From an uncultured Chloroflexota bacterium (GTDB taxonomy: Bacteria > Chloroflexota > Anaerolineae > Anaerolineales > Anaerolineaceae): 29,365 nucleotides of DNA. Positions 15,458 through 23,702 of the stretch are shown here, piece by piece. Under the pieces are notes generated by a model. That model was given only the letters and a program-made list of their open reading frames with translations. It was not told the DNA's origin and ran no database searches. Made by a program: the position numbers and the translations under genes. How positions within the stretch are numbered: the stretch's first letter is position 1; each line of letters opens with the position of its first letter. The DNA lies in assembly GCA_902795255.1 (NCBI GenBank), contig CADBKS010000023.1, forward strand, positions 1 through 29,365, written 5' to 3'.

Positions 15458-16813
15458 ATGTCAGAAGGTGTATCGCAGGTCATCCTGCTCTTCGTCCTCA
15501 TCTTTATCAACGGTCTGTTTTCCATGACGGAAATGGCCGTTGTTTCCACCCGCCGCGCCCGGATGCAGAAATATCTGGAAGACGGTGACAAACGGGCCCG
15601 GACCGTTCTGGACCTGCTGGACAATCCGAACGATTTCTTTTCGACCATTCAGATCGCCATCAGTCTGATCGGGGTCATCACCGGTGCGGTCGGTGCCCAG
15701 ACCTTCGCCCATTACCTCGTCGATATTCTCGTGAAGGTCCCGTTCCTCAAAGGCATCGCCCAGCCGCTTTCCGTGCTGCTGATCTCCGCCCTGATCACCT
15801 ACTTCAGTCTGGTGATCGGTGAGCTGATCCCGAAGCGCATCGCGACCAATGATCCGGAAAAGATCGCCATGACCATGTGCGGGCCGATCAAAGTTCTTGC
15901 TTCCATTTTCCGCCCGGTCGTCCGTGTGCTCAGCTTTTCGACCGAAGCAGGTCTGAAGATCCTCGGGATCCGGGAAAATGAAGACAACGGCGTTTCCGAA
16001 GACGAGATCAAAGTGATGATCGAACAGGGCAAACAGGACGGCGTATTTGAAGAAAACGAACAGGATATCGTGGAGTCCGTCTTCCGGATGAGCGACCGGA
16101 CGGTCGACGCGCTGATGACGCCGCGGACCGAACTCCCCTGGATCGATCTTGAAGAACCGCTGGAAGAGTCCCTGAAAGAGATCGCCGAATCGACCTATCA
16201 CTATTTTCCGCTTGTCCGCGGGAACCCGGATGACGTGATCGGCGTGCTCTCCTCAAAAGCCCTGCTGGATGCTTACATCCGCAAAGAACCGCTGGACCTG
16301 GAAAAGATCGCGGAACCGCCGCTGTTCGTACCGGAAAGCAAACCGGCGCTGAGCCTTCTGGACGACCTGAAAGTTTCGGACAGCAACTCCGCGGTCGTAT
16401 TGGATGAATACGGCGGATTTTCCGGCATGATCACCCCTTACGACATTCTGAACGAGCTGGTCGGGGACGTCGCGAACATCGGCGATGAACCGAATGATGA
16501 AGAAGACATTCTCGTTCGGGACGACGGCTCCTGGAGCTTTGACGGCATGCTGGATATCGAGGAATTCAAGGACACCATCGGCGTCCGGGAGCTTCCGGAC
16601 GAAGAACGGGTCGGTTACCAGACCCTGGCCGGTTTCATTCTCTCCTATCTGGGTTCCATCCCGGCTGTGGGAGATTCCTTTGACTGGAACGGTTTTCATT
16701 TTGAGATCGTGGACATGGACGGGCTGCGGATCGACCGCATTTTCGTGAACCGGATCGAAACGGAAGACGAAACGCCGGCGGAAAAAACAGAGGAAGGACC
16801 GGAAAACAAATGA
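15458..16813 (+). CDS. CNNM/DUF21 - CBS pair - CorC_HlyC membrane protein (hemolysin C/CorC family)
   Basis: 451 residues. Residues 5-195 are the DUF21/CNNM transmembrane domain (NGLFSMTEMAVVSTRRARM; SLVIGELIPKRIA). Residues 200-340 are two CBS domains (VDALMTPRTELPWIDLEE; VVLDEYGGFSGMITPYDILNELVGD). Residues 350-435 are the CorC_HlyC domain (DGSWSFDGMLDIEEF...YQTLAGFILSYLGSIPAVGD). The family is implicated in Mg2+/Co2+ or Na+/Mg2+ transport or resistance; 'hemolysin' is a historical name. AAGGA lies nine bases before the ATG. It sits between sbcD and sbcC and overlaps sbcC by ATGA, so it is translated within the repair operon. Whether it helps supply divalent metal is speculation. Confidence 0.94.
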   Translation: MSEGVSQVILLFVLIFINGLFSMTEMAVVSTRRARMQKYLEDGDKRARTVLDLLDNPNDFFSTIQIAISLIGVITGAVGAQTFAHYLVDILVKVPFLKGIAQPLSVLLISALITYFSLVIGELIPKRIATNDPEKIAMTMCGPIKVLASIFRPVVRVLSFSTEAGLKILGIRENEDNGVSEDEIKVMIEQGKQDGVFEENEQDIVESVFRMSDRTVDALMTPRTELPWIDLEEPLEESLKEIAESTYHYFPLVRGNPDDVIGVLSSKALLDAYIRKEPLDLEKIAEPPLFVPESKPALSLLDDLKVSDSNSAVVLDEYGGFSGMITPYDILNELVGDVANIGDEPNDEEDILVRDDGSWSFDGMLDIEEFKDTIGVRELPDEERVGYQTLAGFILSYLGSIPAVGDSFDWNGFHFEIVDMDGLRIDRIFVNRIETEDETPAEKTEEGPENK

Positions 16814-19374
16814 TCCCGGTCAGGCTCACCATCAGCGGTTTTCTCTCCTATCAGGAGCCGGCAGAGATCGATTTCACCGGGCTCCATGTGGCCTGCATCA
16901 CCGGCCGCAACGGGGCCGGGAAGTCCACCATGCTGGACGCGATGACCTGGGCGCTGTTCGGGGAAGCCCGAAAAAACGATGACAGCGTGATCAACGACAG
17001 CGTTCCGGACCGGACCGCGAAGGTGGATTTTGAGTTCCGCTATGAAAACGCCTTCTATCTCGTCCGCCGTCAGAAAACCAAAGGCAAAAGCACCGTTCTC
17101 GAATTTTACATCCGCAATGGGGACAGCGGACCCTGGAAGCCGCTAACGGAGAAAAAGCTGGCCGATACCAACCGGCGCATCTGTGAAACGCTGCGCATGG
17201 ACTACAAAACCTTCATCAACGCTTCCTTCTTCCTGCAGGGGAAAGCAGACCAGTTCACCGGTCAGAACGCGTCGGAACGGAAAAAGATCCTCAGCAATAT
17301 CCTGAACCTGGATGTCTGGGAGGAGTACAAAGCGGAAGCCTCCGAGCGGCGGAAAGCCGCGGAGCTTTCCATCGGGCAGCTTGACCGCCTGATCCGCGAA
17401 AGTGAAGCGGAACTGGCGGAGGGACCGGCCCGCAGGGAAAAGCTGGAAGCGGTTCGCTGCCGGCTCGGCGAGGCGGAGAAAGTCCTCACGAACGCCGAAG
17501 CCCTCTGGAAAACCGCGCAGGCAGCGCTGTCTTCCCTCAATGCGCTCAAAAACGTCCTGGACCAGAAAGTCCTCAGCGAAGACCGGCAGGCCCGGCAGCT
17601 CCGGATGGATCAGGGAACGCTCGAAGTCCGGCAGAAAGAGCTGAACGAACTCCGCGGCCGGCTCGCCGGTGCGGAAAGCATCCGGCAGCGTTATGAACAG
17701 ATGGTCGAGACCCGGGAACGGATGGAACAGCTGAACAGCATGGCGCTCAGAGCCAACCGGCTGGAAATGGAGCGGTCCGGAGCAGAAAACGCCATCCGCA
17801 CCGCAGAAAAACAGCTCCAATACGAATACAAACAGCTTCTCCGCGAAAAGGAAGAGCTGGAAAAGCAGCTCCCTGAAAAGGAACGCCTGACCGCCGAACT
17901 GGCCAAAGCCAACACGGAACTGAAGTCCCTTACGGAACAGGTCTCCGGGAAGGATAAACTGCAGGAACGCTTCGACAGCGTTTCCGAACTGGGGAACAAG
18001 ATGCGGATCGACGCCCAGCTGATGGAAACCAGGATCCGCGAGACCGAAGCGAAGATCGCCAAACTGCGATCCAGTCAGGGAGCGGTCTGCCCGACCTGCG
18101 GACGGGAGATGGACGCCGAACACTGCCAAAAGCATGAAGCCGAACTCCGGGAAGAGATCCGGCAGTACCGGCAAAAGATCGCCGAAAACGAAACGGCACG
18201 GGTGCCGATCCGCAAAGAATTCTGTGATCTCAAACAGGAGATCCAACGGCTGGACAGCCTTCAGGGGCGCATCACGGACCTGAAAGTTGCCGCAGGCACC
18301 GCGGGGCAGAAACTTCATTTTCTGACCGAACGGCAGCAGAACTGGGAAAATAAAAAAGAACGCTTTTCCGAAATCGAACGCTCCCTGCGGGATGAGGATT
18401 TCTGTCCCGCCGAGCGGGAGACCCTGCGCCGGGCGGAAGCGGAGATCACGGCGCTTGCCTACGACCGGAAAGAACACGAGGCCGTCCGGGCACAGCTCGG
18501 GGAGCTTGCCGGCGCGGAAGCCGAACATCAGGAAATGATCCGCTCCCAGTCCCGGATCGAACCGCTCGAACGCGACATCAGCGAACGGAAAGCGGCGGTC
18601 ACCGCAGGCACCGAACACCTGCAGGCCCTGCGTGAGGAAAGGGAAAAGGCCGAAGCCGAATATCAGGAGCTGAAGGCAAAAATGCCGGATATCACCGCAG
18701 CGGAAAAAGCCCGGGATAACGCGGCAGACGTCCGCAACCGGCTCTATATCGAGCTCGGGACCGCCGAACAGCAGGTCCGCAGCCTGGACCAGGCAAAAGC
18801 CAATCTGGACCGGTACGGGAGCGAGTTCAGGGAAAAACGCGTTCTGGCCGAACGCTATAAGACCCTTGAAAAGGCATTCGGCAAGGACGGCGTCCCTGCC
18901 CTCCTGATCGAACAGGCCGTACCGGAGATCGAGGAACTGGCGAATGACCTGCTCCAGCAGCTCAGCGGCGGCACGATGTCGCTGACCATGAACACGCAGG
19001 GCGCGTATAAGAGCAAAAAAGACGAGGTGAAGGAGACGCTGGATATCATGATCTCGGATCCTTACGGGACCCGGGCGTACGAGATGTTCTCCGGAGGGGA
19101 AGCCTTCCGCATCAACTTCTCGGTCCGGCTGGCGCTGTCCCGTCTGCTGGCACAGCGTGCCGGATCCCGGCTGCAGACGCTCGTGATCGACGAGGGATTC
19201 GGCAGCCAGGATGATGAAGGACGCGCCAGGCTGGCGGAAGCCATTGCCGCGGTGCAGAACGACTTCGAAAAGATCCTCGTGATCACCCATCTGAGCGAGC
19301 TGAAGGAAGCCTTCCCTTCCCGCATCGAAGTGGAAAAAACAGCCTCAGGCTCCCGCGCGGAGGTCATCCCGTGA
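16810..19374 (+). CDS. sbcC: SbcC, Rad50-type ATPase subunit
   Basis: 854 residues, at the short end of the family (E. coli about 1050). N-terminal ATPase half: Walker A GRNGAGKS (32-39) and Q-loop region FFLQGKADQFTGQNASERKKIL. Two long coiled coils (about 175-415 and 440-690) flank the zinc hook CPTC (C427, C430), the dimerisation point. C-terminal half: signature FSGGEAFRINFSVRLALSRLL (from 760), Walker B TLVIDEGFG (D794, E795) and the switch His in VITHLSELKEAFP. All catalytic parts are intact. ATGA overlap with the CorC gene; the next gene starts in the stop codon (GTGA). Confidence 0.96.
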   Translation: MIPVRLTISGFLSYQEPAEIDFTGLHVACITGRNGAGKSTMLDAMTWALFGEARKNDDSVINDSVPDRTAKVDFEFRYENAFYLVRRQKTKGKSTVLEFYIRNGDSGPWKPLTEKKLADTNRRICETLRMDYKTFINASFFLQGKADQFTGQNASERKKILSNILNLDVWEEYKAEASERRKAAELSIGQLDRLIRESEAELAEGPARREKLEAVRCRLGEAEKVLTNAEALWKTAQAALSSLNALKNVLDQKVLSEDRQARQLRMDQGTLEVRQKELNELRGRLAGAESIRQRYEQMVETRERMEQLNSMALRANRLEMERSGAENAIRTAEKQLQYEYKQLLREKEELEKQLPEKERLTAELAKANTELKSLTEQVSGKDKLQERFDSVSELGNKMRIDAQLMETRIRETEAKIAKLRSSQGAVCPTCGREMDAEHCQKHEAELREEIRQYRQKIAENETARVPIRKEFCDLKQEIQRLDSLQGRITDLKVAAGTAGQKLHFLTERQQNWENKKERFSEIERSLRDEDFCPAERETLRRAEAEITALAYDRKEHEAVRAQLGELAGAEAEHQEMIRSQSRIEPLERDISERKAAVTAGTEHLQALREEREKAEAEYQELKAKMPDITAAEKARDNAADVRNRLYIELGTAEQQVRSLDQAKANLDRYGSEFREKRVLAERYKTLEKAFGKDGVPALLIEQAVPEIEELANDLLQQLSGGTMSLTMNTQGAYKSKKDEVKETLDIMISDPYGTRAYEMFSGGEAFRINFSVRLALSRLLAQRAGSRLQTLVIDEGFGSQDDEGRARLAEAIAAVQNDFEKILVITHLSELKEAFPSRIEVEKTASGSRAEVIP

Positions 19375-20456
19375 CCGTCGGGCTGATGCAGCGTGTCTGC
19401 GCATCCTACCGGGTGCCCCTTTTTGATATCCTCGCGGAGTCTTTTCCGGACGGGCTCAGCCTTTTTGCCGGGGACCCGCGTCCGGATGAAATGATCGACC
19501 ATTCCCGGATCCCCGCCAAAGCGGAACTGTACCGTGCCCACAATCTGGACCTGTTTTCCGGCCGGTTCAGGGTATGCCTGCAGAGGAATGTGCTCTCCTG
19601 GCTGCGGGGAACCGACCCGCGGGTACTGATCATGGAAGCGAACATGCGCTACCTGCTCTCTCCGGCGGCTGCCGCCTGGATGCACCGCAGAAAACGCCCG
19701 GTGATCGGGTGGGGGCTGGGGACCGGAAGCACCGGGGGGATCCTGCTCCGGCGCCATCTCGCCATGTTTGACGCGATGATCACCTACTCCTCGGCGGGAA
19801 AGCAAAGCTATATCTCCGCCGGATTTCCCGCGGAACGGATCTTCACCGCCTGCAACGCGGCAGCGCCGCGTCCGAACCGTCCGATGCCCGAACGGCTCCC
19901 GGACCGCTATGACGTTGCGCCGATCGTCCTGTACGTCGGCCGCCTGCAGAAACGCAAACGGCTGGACCTGCTGATGAAAGCCTGTGCCGCTCAGCCGGAA
20001 ACACTCCGGCCGCGGCTGTGGATCGTCGGGGACGGTCCGATCCGTGAAGAACTGGAAGCGGCCGCAGCGGATCTTTATCCGCGCACCGAATTTTTCGGCG
20101 CGCGCTACGGCGATGAACTGACCGCCCTGTTCGACCGGGCTGATCTGTTCTGTCTGCCAGGGACCGGCGGGCTGGCGCTGCAGCAGGCGATGACCTCCGC
20201 CCTGCCGCTGATCGCCGCAGAAGCCGACGGGACCCAGGCGGACCTGGTCCGCCCGGAGAACGGCATTCAGGTCCGTCCCGGTGACCCGGATGAACTCAGC
20301 GGGGCCATCACCCGGCTCCTTTCGGATCCCGTGAGCCTGCGGAAAATGGGTGCGGAATCCTTCCGGATCGTCCGTGATGAGATCAACCTGGAAGCCATGG
20401 CGGCGGTCTTTACGGATGCCGCGGGATATGTTATCAAAAACGGGAGGCGGCATTGA
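19371..20456 (+). CDS. GT4-like glycosyltransferase (first of a pair)
   Basis: 361 residues. GT-B fold: N-terminal acceptor half (MTVGLMQRVCASYRVPLFDIL...) and a C-terminal nucleotide-sugar half with PIVLYVGRLQKRKRLDLLMKA, LWIVGDGPIREELEAAA and PGTGGLALQQAM (around 264), then the terminal helix. The usual GT4 EX7E motif is altered (the second Glu position reads Gln in GGLALQQAM). Donor and acceptor cannot be assigned. Start is GTG at 19371-19373, overlapping the sbcC stop as GTGA, with GGAGG seven bases upstream. It is translationally linked on both sides, although its function is unrelated to DNA repair. Confidence 0.88.
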   Translation: MTVGLMQRVCASYRVPLFDILAESFPDGLSLFAGDPRPDEMIDHSRIPAKAELYRAHNLDLFSGRFRVCLQRNVLSWLRGTDPRVLIMEANMRYLLSPAAAAWMHRRKRPVIGWGLGTGSTGGILLRRHLAMFDAMITYSSAGKQSYISAGFPAERIFTACNAAAPRPNRPMPERLPDRYDVAPIVLYVGRLQKRKRLDLLMKACAAQPETLRPRLWIVGDGPIREELEAAAADLYPRTEFFGARYGDELTALFDRADLFCLPGTGGLALQQAMTSALPLIAAEADGTQADLVRPENGIQVRPGDPDELSGAITRLLSDPVSLRKMGAESFRIVRDEINLEAMAAVFTDAAGYVIKNGRRH

Positions 20457-21676
20457 AGATCCTGCTCATCGCCGACGGAAGGAGTCCGATCACCCGCCGC
20501 TGGATCGAAAGCATGCGGGCAGTCAATATCGAAGTGTACCTTGCCTCGACCTATCCCTGCGCGAGACCGGAGAATATTGCGGGGTTCTACCTGATGCCGG
20601 TCGCGTTTTCCAATTTCACCCGCAGGTCCGGCACCGCACCCGCCGCATCCCCGAACACGGCTCCGCCGGCCAACACAAAACAGGGGCTCATCGCCCGCTT
20701 CCGCGGCCGGTTTATGCAGGCCCGCTACATTCTCGGCCCGCTGACGCTGCCGTTCTACGGCTTCAAGCTGAACCGCGTGATCCGCAAAGTCCGTCCGGAT
20801 GCCGTCCACGCCCTCCGCATTCCCTTTGAAGGGATGCTCGCGGCCCAGACCCCGGCCTCCGTTCCACTGGCCGTCAGCATCTGGGGCAATGACCTGACCC
20901 TTCACGCAAAAGGATCCCGGCTGATGGGCCGTGTGACGTCCATGACCCTGCAGCGCGCCGACGCCCTCGCGGCGGACGCGGCAAGAGATATCCGTCTCGG
21001 CAGGATTTGGGGATTCGCCCCGGAAAAACCGACGCTTGTGATCCCCGGGAACGGCGGGATCTCGCTCAGCGATATCCGCCTGACCGCGGACGAAGGGCAG
21101 TCCCGGCTGGGATGGCTGCCGCAGGACCACCACATCATCATCAACCCGCGCGGTTTCCGCCCCGGTTCCGTCCGCAATGATACCTTTTTCAAAAGCATCC
21201 CGCTGGTGCTGGGCAAGGCTCCGAATACGCTTTTCCTGTGCTGCTCCATGGCCGGACAGCCGGAAGCACTGGACTGGGTATCACGGCTGCAGATCGAAAA
21301 AAATGTCGTTCTTCTCCCGACGCTGCAGCAGAGCGACCTCTGGCCGCTCTTTGAACGGGCGGAAGCTTCCGTGAGCGTTTCTCAGCATGACGGGACCCCG
21401 AATTCACTTCTGGAAGCCATGTCGCTCGGCTGCTTCCCCATCGCCGGAGATATCGAATCCGTCCGCGAATGGATCACCCCCGGGGTCAACGGCATCCTCG
21501 TCGATCCGGACTCTCCGGAACAGCTGGCGAATGCCATCCTCTGCGCCATCGGCAATCCCGGGCTGCGCGGCAAAGCGGCCGAAACCAACCGGGAGCTGAT
21601 CATGAAACGCGCGGAAAAGTCCGTCGTTTCCGCGGAGCTGGCTGCCTTTTACCGGCAGCTGATCAGCAGCCGCTAA
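20453..21676 (+). CDS. GT4-like glycosyltransferase (second of a pair)
   Basis: 407 residues. GT-B fold: KILLIADGRSPITRRWIESM at the N-terminus is typical of GT4 enzymes working on surface glycans. A linker of Ala/Pro/Thr (around 60-75) leads to the acceptor domain (VHALRIPFEGMLAA, ISIWGNDLTLHAKGSRLM-like region). The C-terminal half has RADALAADAARDIRL, VLLPTLQQSDLWPLFERAEASVSVSQHDGTPNSLLEAMSLGCFPIAGDIESVREWI, in which GTPNSLLEAMSLGCFP is the donor-binding motif. Start is TTG at 20453-20455, overlapping the previous stop as TTGA, with GGAGG in GGGAGGCGGCA upstream. Last gene of the dense string. Probable envelope glycan or glycolipid synthesis. Confidence 0.88.
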   Translation: MKILLIADGRSPITRRWIESMRAVNIEVYLASTYPCARPENIAGFYLMPVAFSNFTRRSGTAPAASPNTAPPANTKQGLIARFRGRFMQARYILGPLTLPFYGFKLNRVIRKVRPDAVHALRIPFEGMLAAQTPASVPLAVSIWGNDLTLHAKGSRLMGRVTSMTLQRADALAADAARDIRLGRIWGFAPEKPTLVIPGNGGISLSDIRLTADEGQSRLGWLPQDHHIIINPRGFRPGSVRNDTFFKSIPLVLGKAPNTLFLCCSMAGQPEALDWVSRLQIEKNVVLLPTLQQSDLWPLFERAEASVSVSQHDGTPNSLLEAMSLGCFPIAGDIESVREWITPGVNGILVDPDSPEQLANAILCAIGNPGLRGKAAETNRELIMKRAEKSVVSAELAAFYRQLISSR

Positions 21677-21698
21677 GGGTCTTTTATCGGGGAAATAT

Positions 21699-21720
21699 TG
21701 CTTTTATCACAGCAAAAGCA
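21699..21720 (+). terminator. Weak hairpin after the glycosyltransferase pair
   Basis: Stem TGCTTTT/AAAAGCA with an 8-base loop, 23 bases after the stop. The T-rich tail starts only some 15 bases later, so termination here is possible but not convincing. Confidence 0.3.
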
Positions 21721-21757
21721 TTAAAAACTCACCTCTTTTTATTTTTTGACTGCATGG

Positions 21758-21763
21758 TAGAAT
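21758..21763 (+). promoter_or_regulatory. Extended -10 box for the histidine kinase gene
   Basis: TGG-TAGAAT (21755-21763) is an extended -10. It lies only about ten bases before the ATG at 21774, so the transcript would be nearly leaderless; no Shine-Dalgarno sequence precedes that ATG. Confidence 0.4.
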
Positions 21764-21773
21764 ATGTATTAAT

Positions 21774-21896
21774 ATGAAAACCGCTGCTGTCCAATCTATC
21801 CGCGAGATCAAACAGGAGTCCTTCAATCAGGACTGTCTTGACCTGTTTAAAGATCTTTCCGTCGAATCGCTGATCCGGCGGATCCTTTACATTTCC
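21774..21896 (+). pseudogene. Out-of-frame N-terminal segment of the histidine kinase gene
   Basis: Codes MKTAAVQSIREIKQESFNQD... ending SLIRRILYIS, a plausible start of a GAF-domain kinase. From about 21894 the frame becomes non-protein-like (ATWTNSCYSIC...), while the neighbouring frame continues as RDLDQQLLQHLRADLRAPEM... into the GAF domain. Restoring one C in the CC at 21895-21896 would join the two into a protein of about 566 residues. Either a real one-base deletion or a sequencing/assembly error. Confidence 0.6.
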
Positions 21897-21952
21897 GCGA
21901 CCTGGACCAACAGCTGCTACAGCATCTGCGGGCTGACCTCCGCGCGCCGGAG

Positions 21953-23473
21953 ATGTACGGATTCACCCCGGCCGAGATCCGGCTGCTCAGCAACGGGCAG
22001 AAGGATGCGGTCCTTTCGATCCCGTCGGATGAAACGATCTGCACGGAAACACAGTCCGAATGCGAAAGGTTCCGGATCTTCAACACCGGCGGCGGAAACG
22101 GGACCGCGCTCGCGCCGATCGTCGAGTCCCTGCTGTTCGTACCGATCTTCTTCAATGAAGACAGGATCGGCTCGATCACTCTGATCAACAAGATCGGGGC
22201 ATCCTCCTTCACGCATGAGGATATCAGCCTGATGCAGTCGCTTTCCTCCTACTCGGGGATCGCCATCAACAACGCACGTCTGTACTCCCAGTCGGCGATC
22301 CGCGAACGGAAACTGACGAAAAGCATTGACGACCTCGCGCTTCTGAATGAACTGGGGCGCGTTTCACTGGACAATGACGGCGACATCGTCCATATGCTGG
22401 ACCAGATGATGGACCTGGTCATCGGCTGTCTCGGGCTGGAAACAGCGGAAGTCTTTCTCAACTCCGAAGAAAGACCGAAAGAGTTTTCGATGGCCATCAG
22501 CAAGGGGCACAGCGGTCCGAACAGCCTGCTCGGGCTGAACACGGTCAACAGCGGTGAGGGACTGCTCGGCACCTGCGCGGAGAAAAATGAGATCCGCATT
22601 TTGAAACCCGCGCAGCTGGATGCCGTCAATGAGCGGGAAGACCTGCGTACGAAACTGAATTACATGAGCGTGCTGCCGATCCCCACCCCAAGCGGTGTCG
22701 TCGGACTGATGATCCTCGGCGGACATTATGCCGCCGACGAGGACCTGCCGGACCGGACTTTCCTTTCCTCGATCGCGGGATGGATCGCCCCGCTGATCGA
22801 AAACCTGCGTCTCACCCAGCAGAAACAGAAGATCGCCATCCTTGAGGAGCGGGAACGCATCGGGATGGACCTGCATGACGGCGTGATCCAGTCCATTTAC
22901 GGCGTCGGACTGCTGCTGGAAAACGCCCGGCTCTCCGCGGAGAAAAATCCTTCAAAGACCGCTGACAGCATTCATTCGGCGACCCAGGCCCTGAATGCCA
23001 CCATCCGCGACATCCGTTCCTACATCATGAACCTGAAGCCGGACCGGCTCACCCATGAAAACCTGATCCAGAACATGCGCAGACTCGCCAATGATTTCCA
23101 CGCCAACACCCTCGTCCCCGTGAAATTCACGGACAAAGTGGAGCACGTCGAGCTGCTGGATGAGAACAGCAACAACACGTTCTATCTGATCTGCAAGGAA
23201 GGACTTTCAAACATCGCCAAGCACGCCCACGCAAAAAGCGTGACCGTCAGCTTCACGGAAATGAAGGACCGTTTTGTCCTGATGATCCAGGATGACGGCG
23301 TCGGGTTTGATGCCTCCAAAGAGCGGAAAAGCACCAGCCACGGCGTCACCAACATGTTCACCCGGACCCGCAGCCTGGGCGGGGACATCGACATCCTTTC
23401 CATTCAGGGCAGCGGGACAACGATCATCGCCTGGCTGCCGATCAGCCGGAAAGATGCCGGGGAGCGTCATTAA
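21953..23473 (+). CDS. GAF-GAF sensor histidine kinase, HisKA_3/NarL type (5' end probably frameshifted)
   Basis: 506 residues from the first ATG in this frame; coding continues upstream to about 21894 in the same frame. The first GAF domain (to about residue 105: ESLLFVPIFFNEDRIGSITLINKIG), a second GAF (about 130-290), then the dimerisation/phosphoacceptor helix ERERIGMDLHDGVIQSIYG with H308, and a HATPase_c domain (NTFYLICKEGLSNIAKHAHA N-box; DDGVGFD; GVTNMFTRTRSLGG). This is the LiaS/DegS/NarX-like class that normally phosphorylates a LuxR-type regulator. No membrane helix is present, so it is a cytoplasmic sensor; the GAF ligand is unknown. No response regulator is adjacent. GGAG directly abuts the ATG at 21953, a poor ribosome site, which supports the upstream start with a lost frame. 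Confidence 0.85.
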   Translation: MYGFTPAEIRLLSNGQKDAVLSIPSDETICTETQSECERFRIFNTGGGNGTALAPIVESLLFVPIFFNEDRIGSITLINKIGASSFTHEDISLMQSLSSYSGIAINNARLYSQSAIRERKLTKSIDDLALLNELGRVSLDNDGDIVHMLDQMMDLVIGCLGLETAEVFLNSEERPKEFSMAISKGHSGPNSLLGLNTVNSGEGLLGTCAEKNEIRILKPAQLDAVNEREDLRTKLNYMSVLPIPTPSGVVGLMILGGHYAADEDLPDRTFLSSIAGWIAPLIENLRLTQQKQKIAILEERERIGMDLHDGVIQSIYGVGLLLENARLSAEKNPSKTADSIHSATQALNATIRDIRSYIMNLKPDRLTHENLIQNMRRLANDFHANTLVPVKFTDKVEHVELLDENSNNTFYLICKEGLSNIAKHAHAKSVTVSFTEMKDRFVLMIQDDGVGFDASKERKSTSHGVTNMFTRTRSLGGDIDILSIQGSGTTIIAWLPISRKDAGERH

Positions 23474-23511
23474 CTCATCAGTCTGCCCGCACAGGAACCG
23501 CATATCGCGTT

Positions 23512-23517
23512 TATAAT
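23512..23517 (+). promoter_or_regulatory. -10 box upstream of the methyltransferase leader
   Basis: TATAAT 38 bases after the kinase stop. If used, the transcript would carry a leader of about 180 nt before the GTG start at 23703. A second candidate, TATAGT at 23685-23690, lies inside the leader immediately before the ribosome site. Confidence 0.45.
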
Positions 23518-23549
23518 CAGATAACAGCCGGTCATTTTAACCGGATCCG

Positions 23550-23680
23550 CGGCCATTGAACCATGGCCGGCCCCGGCTAATAAAAAAAGGCGCGGCAAGC
23601 AGCTTTCGTAAACACACGGGCAGCAATGCCGCGCCATGCGAAGCACTCACTTTCGACTGCCATGAGCATATCAAAGTGAG
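23550..23680 (+). other. Structured leader / intergenic stems before the methyltransferase gene
   Basis: Three successive inverted repeats: CGGCCAT/ATGGCCG (23550-23556 with 23563-23569), GGCGCGGCA/TGCCGCGCC (23589-23597 with 23627-23635) and CTCACTTT/AAAGTGAG (23646-23653 with 23673-23680). The second is preceded by seven A, so on the minus strand it would read as a terminator, although no minus-strand gene points at it. No known riboswitch core is recognised. Confidence 0.5.
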
Positions 23681-23702
23681 CTCTTATAGTAGAGGATTTT
23701 CA

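Noticed and set aside
17143..19290. Large minus-strand open frame of 715 residues
   Set aside because: Antisense shadow of sbcC.
21774..21960. Programmed -1 ribosomal frameshift in the kinase gene
   Set aside because: The switch site (ATTTCC) is not an X-XXY-YYZ heptamer and no downstream pseudoknot was evident; mutation or sequence error is simpler.
23556..23702. Longer methyltransferase start at TTG 23556
   Set aside because: The added residues come from the hairpin-rich leader and are not protein-like; GTG 23703 has AGAGGA at the right distance.
23550..23702. Known SAM or SAH riboswitch before the methyltransferase
   Set aside because: None of the conserved cores that I know for those classes could be found; only generic stems are present.
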